From positions 1-17,222 of the forward strand of contig CAJLYQ010000044.1 of NCBI GenBank assembly GCA_905210905.1: DNA of 17,222 bases, in the 5' to 3' direction. Origin of the DNA: an uncultured Christensenella sp. (GTDB lineage Bacteria; Bacillota; Clostridia; Christensenellales; DTU072). The notes under the pieces are model-generated. The model did no database searches and was not told where the DNA came from. It saw nothing but the letters and a program-made list of their open reading frames with translations. Below are positions 1 to 10,200 of the stretch, in pieces; position 1 is the first letter of the stretch, and each line of letters begins with the position of its first letter. The translations under genes were made by a program, and so were the position numbers.

Positions 1-361
1 GGCGGGCGGGTGGGGCGGAAAAAACCGGTTGCTCGGAAATAACGGCAACGGGTTCAAGCAAATTTCTTTTTTCCCTGTCGCTTATCTCTTTTCCGCCGCT
101 TGCCACAATCCCTTTTTCGTCGTACACAACGCACCCTACGCCGTCGCCTTGCCCGACTGTAATATTGAGTTCCGCTTCCGTCCGTTTACCCGTTAAAATC
201 ACGATCTGACTTTCGCCGCCGATTTTAACATACGCTTTCATTCCCGCAACGAAACTCTCACCGACGATTTTTACTCCGCCGTCGTTACCGACCCTCACCA
301 CCGTAAGATACCCTTTCGGCTTGCCGTCGCTTAATACAAAAGTCTTTTTTATCAAACTCAT
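1..361 (-). CDS. Uncharacterised protein, N-terminal 120 residues (3' end beyond the left edge)
   Basis: An open frame reads leftwards from an ATG at 361 to the window edge without a stop. The product begins MSLIKKTFVLSDGKPKGYLT and looks beta-strand rich, with alternating hydrophobic residues and many Gly and Lys. There is no signal peptide or membrane segment in the visible part. From about residue 110 the sequence becomes Pro/Ala-rich (ending SAPPAR at the edge), which looks like a linker before a second domain outside the window. A second in-frame ATG lies at 367, but AAGGG would then directly abut it. The AAGGGATGG stretch is better spaced for the ATG at 361, so that start was chosen. 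The gene is divergent from the dehydrogenase at 444. I do not recognise the family with confidence, and no function is proposed. Confidence 0.72.
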   Translation of the reverse strand, partial: MSLIKKTFVLSDGKPKGYLTVVRVGNDGGVKIVGESFVAGMKAYVKIGGESQIVILTGKRTEAELNITVGQGDGVGCVVYDEKGIVASGGKEISDREKRNLLEPVAVISEQPVFSAPPAR

Positions 362-400
362 TTCCATCCCTTTTTGAATAATTTTATGCTTTTTTCTCCT

Positions 401-429
401 TTGATATGAATAAAACGCCGCACGATAAG
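401..429 (+). promoter_or_regulatory. Possible promoter of the dehydrogenase gene
   Basis: TTGATA (401-406) and GATAAG (424-429) are separated by 17 bp, matching the sigma-A -35 box at five of six positions and the -10 box at four of six. Transcription would start near 436, only about 8 nt before the ATG at 444. The only SD-like sequence, AAGGG at 427-431, overlaps the -10 box and is 12 nt from the ATG. A more distant promoter within the 82-bp divergent spacer is an alternative. No convincing promoter was found for the opposite-strand gene. Confidence 0.3.
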
Positions 430-443
430 GGAAAACTTTACTT

Positions 444-1244
444 ATGAAAACTCTTTTTATCGTAGGCGGTTCTTCCGGAATAGGATACGAAACTTGCTCG
501 CTCTTTCTTAAATCCGGCTATAGGGTAATAAACGTTTCTCGTACCCCGTGTTCTCTCGAAGGGGTGGAAAATCATCTTTGCGACGTCACGGTACGGGAAA
601 AACTCGACGAAATTCTGCGTTTCGTCGCTAAAGAACACATTGACTGTTTCGTTTACTCGGCAGGTTTTTCAATGGCAAGTCCGCTCGAATATGCACTCGA
701 AGGCGATTACCGATACCTTTTCGAAGTCAATTTTTTTGCGTATCTTCACTGTCTGCAAACTCTTATCCCCGTACTTCGTCGGTCAAACGGCGTTGCGGTG
801 TCGGTAAGCAGTCTTGCCGCCGTCGCTCCCATACCGTTCGACTGCTATTACTCCGCCTCGAAAGCGGCGTTGAACACCCTTGCCGAAGCCCTGAGTTTCG
901 AACTCGAACAAGACGGAATACGCGTTTTTTCCGTAATGCCCGGCGGTACGAAAACCGACTTTACGAAGAAAAGAAAAGTTTATCCGCCTGCTTCTATTGA
1001 CGGATATTCACACAGAATGTCGCTTGCTACGGAAAAACTCGCAAAAACCGAACAAAACGGTTCTTCTCCGAAAAAAGTAGCGAAAACGATTTTTCTTACC
1101 TGTACCGAGCAACCTGCCGTTCCCGTTCTTTCCGCTCCCATTTCTTCAAAGTTTATTCGGTTTTTCGCAAAAATTATGCCTTTACGGCTAAAACAAACTT
1201 TAATAAAGTGTCTTTTCTTTATGGAAGAAAACGACGGCGTATAA
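444..1244 (+). CDS. Short-chain dehydrogenase/reductase (SDR family)
   Basis: This 266-residue protein is a classical SDR (adh_short family), a cytosolic NAD(P)-dependent oxidoreductase with a Rossmann fold. Visible motifs are the nucleotide-binding GGSSGIG at residues 8-14, YSAG at 71-74 (the NNAG position), Asn96, the catalytic Ser123, and Tyr136/Lys140 in YSASK. A PGG at 166-168 follows beta-strand 6. Arg33 just after the second beta strand favours NADP(H) over NAD(H), by family knowledge. Length is normal for the family. The C-terminal 60 residues are basic and hydrophobic (FIRFFAKIMPLRLKQTLIKC), which could make a peripheral membrane-contacting helix, as in some lipid- or ketone-reducing SDRs. 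The substrate cannot be deduced. The gene stands alone, divergent from the left-edge gene and convergent with the giant lipoprotein gene. The ATG at 444 places the Rossmann beta strand at the very N-terminus, as expected. Confidence 0.93.
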   Translation: MKTLFIVGGSSGIGYETCSLFLKSGYRVINVSRTPCSLEGVENHLCDVTVREKLDEILRFVAKEHIDCFVYSAGFSMASPLEYALEGDYRYLFEVNFFAYLHCLQTLIPVLRRSNGVAVSVSSLAAVAPIPFDCYYSASKAALNTLAEALSFELEQDGIRVFSVMPGGTKTDFTKKRKVYPPASIDGYSHRMSLATEKLAKTEQNGSSPKKVAKTIFLTCTEQPAVPVLSAPISSKFIRFFAKIMPLRLKQTLIKCLFFMEENDGV

Positions 1245-1245
1245 G

Positions 1246-1275
1246 AAAAAACCGTTCTTTCGAACGGTTTTTCTT
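1246..1275. terminator. Bidirectional intrinsic terminator
   Basis: ACCGTTC (1251-1257) and GAACGGT (1262-1268) pair around a TTTC loop, and an A-run to the left and T-run to the right extend the stem. It lies 1 nt after the dehydrogenase stop and 20 nt beyond the stop of the convergent lipoprotein gene. With A-rich and T-rich flanks it can terminate transcription from both sides. Confidence 0.85.
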
Positions 1276-1294
1276 AGTTAAGTAACTTTATCTC

Positions 1295-4200
1295 TTAGTT
1301 GCCTGCGACGTCCATCGCCATTACGATTTCGTCGTAGTCCGCTACGAGCAGATAGTATGTCTGATCGCCGACGACGTAGGTCTGACTGCCGTAGTCTTTT
1401 ACGTTCGCGTCCGAACCGTCCGCTTTCGTTCTCTTAACGGCGGTTTCGCCGATCTGTTGCAAGGATTCATACTTCCAACTACTGATTTCGCCGTCGCCGA
1501 AGTTAATCGAAGGACTGATCATAACTTCGGTTTCGCACACTACGGTAACTCCTCTCGTGTTTTTGAAGGTTATCTTCGGTTTGTCGCCGATTTCGTAAAT
1601 GTACTTCTCGCAAGCGTTCCAGGCTTGGTTCCAGGCGGTCACGTATGCGTTCTTCGTCGTCTTGGCTTCGTCTCTGCCTACGTAGATACGCAGTCTGTAG
1701 TTTCCGGTAAGATCGAACGTGTTGCCGGTGATGGTCGGAGCGGTCGTTCTTCTGATTTCTACCTTTGCAAGGTTCTTGCAGTTAGCAAACGCTTCGCTGC
1801 CGAGAGAAGCAAGGTTGTATCCGAAACTGATACCCCACATTCCCTGACAACCGTAGAACGCTTTCGCGCCGACTTTGATAAGGCTGTTGGGCATTTCCAT
1901 AGTGATAAGGCTTGCGCCGAGTCTGCCTTTTTCCGTGTTGTAATCTTCGGGAATGGTGATCATACTGCCGAGTTTTACACATTCGCTGAACGCGGACGCT
2001 TCGATCTGTTTAAGTTTGCTGCTCGCTCCGAAGTTTACTCTTACGAGAGAAGAACATTTTTCAAACGTGCTTTCTTTAATTACCGTAATTCCGTCCGGAA
2101 TCTTGATTTCGGTAAGGTTGGTCGCTCCGAGGAACGCTCTCTCGCCGAGTTCGATAAGTTGTCCCGGTTTGGTTTCGTCGATTACGCCGGTCGCTTCGTC
2201 GTATGCGTCGAAACTTACGGTTACGAGCGATTTACAAGCGTTAAACGCGCCTTCTCCGATAGATTTAAGGTTGTACGGAAGTCTGAGCGTCTTGAGCGAT
2301 TCCGCACGGGCAAACGCGTTGTTGCCGATCGTGGCAAGGTTGCTTCCCACGGTGTCTATCTTGACTTCTTCGAGCGAAGTGCAGTTCCAGAACGCTCCGT
2401 CGCCGATGCTTACCACACCGTTGGGGATAGTAACCGATTTCAGGTTTACGCAGTTATAGAACGCATTGTCGCCGATACTTCTTACGCTGTCCGGAATAAC
2501 GACGTTGACTACTCTCGATCCTCTGAACGCGCCCGAAGAAATCGCTATCGTATCGGGTTTGATTACGGGATTTTCGGTAGCGGACTCCCACTTAACGAGT
2601 ATCTTGCCGACGTAAAGTCCGTCGCTCGTGTTGTTGTCTTTATAGAACGTGGTGTTATCGAACACGCCGCTCGCTACTTTTTCGAGTTTGGAATACGATT
2701 CCGCTCCGCTTATCGCGGTGAAGTCGATACCGTTAAACGCGTCTCCGCAGATCATATAAACGTTGTTCGGGAGCGACAGGCTGTCCGCGTGAATACGGTT
2801 CGTCGAAGTCGCTTCGTAATATACGTTGCCGGCGATGACGGTAATTTCAATGCCGTTTACCGAGTTGGGCAAAGCGAGCGCGTTGTAGTTAAGTATACGG
2901 GTTTCGTACCCGACGAGAACGTTTGCGATAGCGTAGAAGTCGCCGTAAAGTCCGTTTGCTTCTTTCAGACCGTTGATTTCAACGTATTCCGCGCTTACTA
3001 CGGGGCTGCCCGCTTTCGCTTGCATAATCGGCGCGGACTCGTTTATCGAATCTTTCGTCACGTCGGTAAGGTTAATCGACTTAGGTATTCTGAGTCTTTC
3101 GAGGTAACTACCGAACGCGTCCGTACCGATTGCGGTAAGGGTGGACGGAATTCTGACCGTCTTGAATCCGCAGTTTATCATCGCGCCGTCGAGAATTTCG
3201 GTTACGCCTTCGGGTATAACGAACTCGAAGTCGAGCATCTCGTCTCCTTCATAACCCTTTTCTCTCGCCGCTATCGTCGCGCTTTCGAGATTGCCGATTA
3301 CCGAGATAAGTCTTGTTCCGTACGCTTTGTCTGCCGCCGCGTCCGCAGAATACAACGCGTAAACGACGTATTCGTAGGTCTTTCCGTCGTATTGAGCGGT
3401 AAGAGTAACGGGTTCTACCTTGTAATCCGCCGTTTCCGAACCGGCAAGGTAAAGTTCTATGCTTTCGAGAGCGGTAAAGCGTCTGAATACGTTTTCGCTC
3501 ATTCCGTTGAAGTTGGACGCGTTGGTGATGACGAGTTTCTTAATAGAATTATCGTCGGATTTCATACTGATTGCGGAAACTACCGCGCCGCCGATCTTGT
3601 TGGGGATATACAGCGTATCGTTTTCCACGCCTTCCGCAAAGGAGAATCCGCTTATCGCAACCGCTCCGGTTCCGGTAGAAACGGTTTCGAACGTCGCGCC
3701 GTTGTCGTCTTTCTTCGACGCGTCCTGAATTTCGTTTGCGTAATACTTAGCGTTTACTTTAAGGTCGCGCGTAACTACGTACGGATATTCGAGACGTTTT
3801 TCCGAAGAGTCGTCCGCTACTTCTACCCAGTACATAAACGTATAGGTGTTGTCGCCGTCGGTAATGTGCGGCGGTTCGGGCAAGTCGCCTTCAACGAGAT
3901 ATTCTTTTCTTATCGAATCGATCTTGTAGTTGTCGTTTGCCGGAATGATTTCGGGCAACGTTCCCGTGACGTAGAAGTTCCATTCGTACTGAACCCAGTT
4001 ATCTCTGTAACCGAACTTCTCGCTTTCGACGTACTCAACGACTTCTTTCGTCGCATAGAATCTGATTCTCTTTTCGATCGACGTGGTGAATATCGTTTTG
4101 CCCGCTCCCGAATTCGCTATATTTTGCGCAAGAACTTCGATAGGCGCGATTTCCGCCTTTTCCGATTCCGCGGTACGTTCGTTTACGTCAAGGTTCCAGT

Positions 4201-7200
4201 TGACTTTGTAAAGATTGCTCGAAGCGTATTGCGCGGACGAGCCTTGTTTAAGCGTGTTAAACGCGTTTGCTCCGATAGAAACCAGCCCGGATCCGAGGTT
4301 GATTACGGTAAGGCTGTTAACTCCGTAGAACGCCGCCGAACCGATTTCCGTCACGCTGTCGGGGATCGTGTATCCGTCGTCGCTTATTCTTACGCCGTCT
4401 TCGTCCGTAACTTCGGTGCAAAGCGCGGTGTCCATAAACGCTTCGTCGCCGATTTTTTCCAGTCCGTCGGGAAGAACCGCCGTCTTAAGGTACATAAGAT
4501 TAGCAAACGCTCTCGCTCCGATGATCTTAACGTTGCCGCCGAGTTGTATCGACGTGAGCGCGACGCAACCGACGAACGCGTATTCGCCTATTTCCGTTAC
4601 GCTTTCGGGAAGTTCGATTTCGGTAACGTCCTTAACTCCGGCGTCGGCAAACGCTCTGTAAGCGATTACCGTAATTCCGTCCGGAACGACAACCGTCATC
4701 TTGCCGGTTTCCGTAAGTACGTTAAACGCGTTTTTGCCGACTACGTATTTTACGAGTACGCTGCCGAGCACGAGCGCGGTGTCTTCGTCTTTTTCTTCCG
4801 CCTTGTCCGCTTTGTACCAGAGCGTGTCTTCGAGTCCGGACGCAAACTTGCCGTTAAGCACGGTCAGTTCGCTGATTCCGTCCGCTTCGATTTCGGCGAG
4901 AAGCGCGCATTTCGCGATCGCGTTTACTCCGAGCGAAGTAATGCTTGCGGAAAGTTTTATCTTAGTAAGTTTTACGTTTTCGTAGAACGTTTCGTCTGCC
5001 AAAGCAGTAAGTTTGGTAGCCGACAAGTCAGCGTTTTCGAGTGCGGTACAACCGTAGAACACGCCCCTTGCCATACTTTCTACCGACGCCGGCAGAACGA
5101 TAGAGATTATCTTGCTGTTCTTGAACGCGAATGCTCCGATGGTCTTCAGCGTGGACGTGCTGATATTGATCGCGGTGAGCGAAGTGTTAGCAAACGCTTC
5201 GTCTTCGATTGCCGTAATGCTTTCGGTAATCGTGATCGTGGTCGCTCCGGAAACGTTGTTGTATTTAAGGAAACGCGTTCCTAAAATAACCTTTTCGTTT
5301 TTGGTGTACCAGTCTGTTTTTTCAAACGCTTTCTTGCCTGCTTTTTCTACGCTCGAAAGATATTGTTCGGTGTTCGTCGCGCCGTATCTTACGGACGTAA
5401 GTCCGCTGAACGCAAACGCTTCGTCGCCGATAATAACGAGTTCTTTGTTAAGAATTATCGTCTTTAACGTGGCGTTGCCTTTGAATATGCCGTCGGCAAG
5501 TTTAATCGTGCCTTCGGGTACGGTCACTTCTTCGTCTCTCGAAGACGCCACGGAGATCGCTATTACGTTTCTGTCGGCAGGCACTTTCGCATAAAGAACG
5601 TTCTTGCCGGCTACGTAGGTGAATTTTTCCGTGTCCTGACTGTTTATCGCGAATATACCGTTAATCGTCGTTCCGCCGGACGTCGTTGCGCCGATGTTGA
5701 ACTTGTAAACGCCGTTCTCGATAAGGTCCGCATCTGCGATAACGCCGGTTTGTGTCACGGTTTCGCTCGTGCCGTCCTTATAATATATGGTTATATATAT
5801 ATCGAAGGATTTGTCCGTCTTCATAAAGCCGAACGTTCTCGTCGTGGTGACTTCCGCGTTTCCGCTTCCGTCCACTTCCGCCGCGTCGGCAGTTCCGATA
5901 AATCTTATTGCGGTACGTCCTGCGATAACGAAACCGCTGCGCTCGCTTGCCGTAACGACCTGTTTTTGCCACCATTTGCTGCCGGCAAAAGCGTCCGCAG
6001 TAACCTGAGTAAGGTTGCTTCCTTCCATAAAGACGATCGCTTCTATATTTTCGCCCGTGAACACTCCGTCTTCGATATATTCGACCGACGCAGGTACGGT
6101 GACGTATTTCATTCCGCTGCCGAACGTTGCGCCTTCGCGGAAAGTGATCTTGTCGGTGTCGTAAACGCCTTTGAGTATCGCTTTGACTCTGTCGGGTACG
6201 ATGAAGTCTTCGGGTACGCAGGTCGCAAACGCTCCGGCATAAAGAACGATTACGTCCGCTTCGCCGTTTTCGCCGTCGTCGAATACGCTCGGCACTTTAA
6301 CTCTGTCGGCGTTGTTTCCGCTGTAATGCGTAATCGCATAACCGATAGAGCCGACTTCTTCGAATTCTTTAACCGCAACCACGCTGCCGTCGGATTCGCG
6401 TTTGATTTCGCATACGAGCGTGATTACGTCGCCTTTTTCCATATCGACTACGAGCGGAAACGTTACTCCGTCTACGATCGAGCCGTTATTCCTTATATAT
6501 TTCCAGTTTGCGGTTTCTCCCGCGTTGAGTTTAACTTCGGGCGCGCTGCCTACGTAATAAACGTACTTAACGTCGGTAGACGCGGTGAGCGAGCCTTGTT
6601 TCTCGTTGTAGTACTTAGCGTAAAGTCTTCCGCCTTTGATTTGCGTAACGACTATCGGGAAAGTAACCGCGTTTCGTTCTTCTTTTTCGAAGAACCAACC
6701 TTCGAAGGTATAACCTGCGTAAGACGGCGCGACGAGGTCGCTTTCTCTTATGAACATCGTCGCCTGAAGTTCGCTCATCGCAAACCCGAGAGATTGTTCT
6801 GTATTTTCCGTCGTTTCAAAAGATATTATCGGGTAGTTGCCGGTAATTTGTTTGTTTTTAAGGAATTCGATTTCACTTACGTCGGTTTTATCGCTTACGA
6901 AGAACTGCGCTCCGTCTTCGAAGGATCTTGCGTCGCCTACTCCGACTACCGCGTCTTCGGTCAGCAATCCGCCGTTGTCGTAAGCGAGTTCGAACAACGC
7001 TTTGTTGCAGCCGGCAAACGCCGCTATTCCGATTTCGTAAACGGACGCTCCGAAACGGACGTAGATAAGCGCGCTGCACTGAGCGAACGCTTCCTGTCCT
7101 ATTTTTTCAAGGGAAGAAGTGGTAAGCATCGCGTAAACGAGCGAAGTGCAGTTTCTGAACGCTCCGGCAGGAATCTCGCTGCCGATCATCTTTTCGAAGT

Positions 7201-10200
7201 CGAAGTTTGCAAGAGAAGTACATCCGTCGAACGCGTAAGACGCGCCGTTGTCGTCCTTTGCGAAATTGTTGATTACGCCGAGATCCGCCGTCGTGAGTTT
7301 TACGCAGTTTTCAAACGTTCTTGCAGGCAGGCTGTAATAAATCGTGCTGCCCACTCTGTTCGCGTTTACGTTGCCTTTAATCGCAACGGTTTCGAGTGCG
7401 GAGCAACCGGCAAACACGCCGGCGCTCATCTTCGATTCGTCGCTTGCGAAGTTAAGCGTGATTTCTTCGAGCGCGATACAGTTCATAAACGCTTCTTTGC
7501 CGACGAACGTAAGTCCTTCCGCTTTGAAGGAAGTAAGGTAGCGGCAATTAGCGAACGCTCTTTCGTAAACGGTCTTAACGGTCGAAGGCAGGCTTACTTC
7601 GGTGACGTCGCTTCCGGCAAAGAACCCTTCGGTAATTCCTTCCGCAAAATACTTGCCTGCGTCTTCCGCCGTAACCACGGTAATTCTGCTACCGTCGATA
7701 ACCGCTTCGTCGTTGTATCCGATTACCTTTCCGCCGAGGAAAATAACGTTGTTTCTGTCATACCAACCGTTTCCTTTCAGGTCGGCGAGAACGGGTTTGT
7801 ATCCGTCTTTCCAGCCTTTTACGCTGAACTCTTTAAGTGCGGTCGCACCGTCGAGAATGGACGAATTCCAACTTTCGAGCGTTGCTTCTATCGTGAGTTT
7901 TTCCAGTAAAGTATAGGACGCGAACGCTCCGTCCTTAACCGATTTTACGGTAAGTCCGCCGAGCGTAGCGGGAACTACGATTTCCGTCGCTTTTCTGTCG
8001 CCGGCTATTACTCTCGCTCCGTCGTATTCTTTTTCCGCAGGCGCTTCGCCTACGTAAGTCTTTTCCGTCTTTTCGTAGATAAGTCCGGTTTTTTCGTCGT
8101 AGCAAACGGTCGCTTTCGCCGCGTCGGTCACCACTATGGCGTCGCCAAACGCCGCGGTCGCCGCCGCAACGATTTTTTCGTCGATCGCTACGGAATAAAC
8201 GGTGTTCGCCGTGCCGGATATGTCCGCTCTGTTTCCGAGCGCGGTCAGGTCGAGCAACGCGATTACCGAGTTCGCCAATTTGTCAGCGTCGAGTTTCAAC
8301 GTCGCTTCGGCAGAACCGAACTCCGCTTTGTACGTTCCGGTTTTGTTCGCCGGGTAATATACGAGTTCGTACGCGTTTGCGTCGATTTTCTTATAAAGTA
8401 CGTTTTCGTGAGCGTAATACGCATTGTTGCCTTCCGCTACGGTAACCGTCGCAAGGCTTTGCGCCGCCGCAAACACGCTTGCGTCTTCGATTATTTCGGT
8501 AACGAACTTACCGAAAGCAATCGTTTTTACGTTTACGCTTCCGCCGATTGCGTTGAAGTTAAAGGACGTGGCGGCTTCTTCCGCTTCCGTGCCTATCGAC
8601 AGAGAAACGAGCGCGTCGTTGTCGGCAAACGCTTTTTCGCCGACGGTTTTCGCTTTGGGCAGGTTAATAACCGCCATCGCCGTGCCGGCAAACGCTCCGT
8701 CGCCTACGGTTTCTACTCCGCTAAGTCCGTTTATTTCGGTTATTCCCGTGTTAAGGAACGCGTTCTTGCCTACGGAAATCACGTTTTCGGTAAGGTTAAT
8801 CGCCGCTATGCCTTTCGCTTCGGCAAAGGCTTTTTCTCCTATCGAAACGAGAACTTTTTTCGTAACCGAGCCGCTTTCCGTTTCCTCGGTATAGGTGGTA
8901 TTGTCGAGAAGAACGTTTATCGTAACGTCTTCACCTTTGAAAGAAACAAACGCTTCGTCGCTTATTGCGGTAAGCGCTCTGAACGTAACGGTTTTTCCTA
9001 AGAAGTTAACGTTCGCGAACGCGCCCGCGCCGAGTTCGGTCAGCGCCGGCAATTCGAGATCGCCGAATATCGTCGCGCCTTTGAACGCGTTTGCTCCGAT
9101 ATATTCGATACCGCTCGGAACGTGGGTAACGAACAGGTTTGCCGTGCCGAACGCGTCCGCCGCTATTCTCTTAACGGGCAGAGCCGTTTCGTCGGTTTCG
9201 CCTTTATGATTATCGGGGATAAACACATTTACGTCCGCAGAACCGGTATAGCCTGCCGCTTCGTACGCTACGGTTTTGCCGTTTGCGTCGGCGATCGCTC
9301 TCCATTCGATGCCTTTGGTTTCCGCGGTCAGACCGACGGTGAACTTTATTCCGCTCGAAGAAAGCGTTTTTCCGCTGCCGGGACGAACGGTTTCGTCGCC
9401 TACCGTCAAATAACTTATTCCGTAAATATCGAGAGTGTCGTTGTCGAAAATTTCTTTTCTTACCGAACTGGAGTTGTCGGTAGCGACGCCCGTCACGGCG
9501 GTTCCGGCGGATTGTCCGTCGAGTTGTTTAAGATAAGCCGCTTTGTTTTGTTTGATTTGTTCAAAAAGTTCGTTTACGTACGCGTAAGTTACGGCGTCGC
9601 CCTGAGCGAACACGTCGGATACTCTGATCGTGAGTTTGTACGACTGCGTCGCGTCGTCGGGAGTTTTTCTTTCGATGAAATCGAACACGAACTCGACTTC
9701 CACGGTACGGGGCATATAGACGGGATAAACTATTACGTCGATACCGTAGTCTTTGCTTACCGTCCAACTTTCCGCGCTGAATTCACGGAAAAGGGACGCG
9801 TCCGTTCTGCTTTCCACTCTCCAACCTTTAAGGGTGTAGCCTGCCATCGTGGCGGCGCTGGAATCGGGGAAGGTCAGCACGCTGCCTATTCTCATCGTGG
9901 ATTCGGAAGGATATTCTCTCGTCTTTTCGGCGTCGAGATAAATCTTGATCGCTACCGACGCGTCGCGTACTATGTACTTGAACTCGGTGTTGGCGCGGAT
10001 TTTCGTGGACGCGGACGAAGAAGAAACGATTTCGAAACCGCGTTCCGCAATTTCTTTTTCCGCTTTCGTTTTCGTTGCGGAAACGTCCTGATCGTACTCC
10101 GAAATCGCGGTGAGATTGTCTAAAGTCGTATAATTATCGGGGGAGGATTCTTTCGCATATTTGAAAGTAACGATGAAGGTCTTTTTCGTAATCGACATCG

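Noticed and set aside
1457..5284. Plus-strand ORF of 1275 codons antisense to the giant lipoprotein
   Set aside because: It is in exact codon register with the sense gene, so it follows from avoidance of TTA, CTA and TCA. The product is an Arg/Val/Phe/Tyr-rich mirror of the LRRs without domains or a ribosome binding site. The antisense frames at 5750-7909, 8408-9001, 9122-10123 and 10310-10771 are rejected for the same reason.
5770..5802. AT-rich run with TATAAT-like sequences inside the giant gene
   Set aside because: It encodes an Ile/Tyr-rich strand in frame, and no well-spaced -35 box was found, so an internal promoter is not supported.
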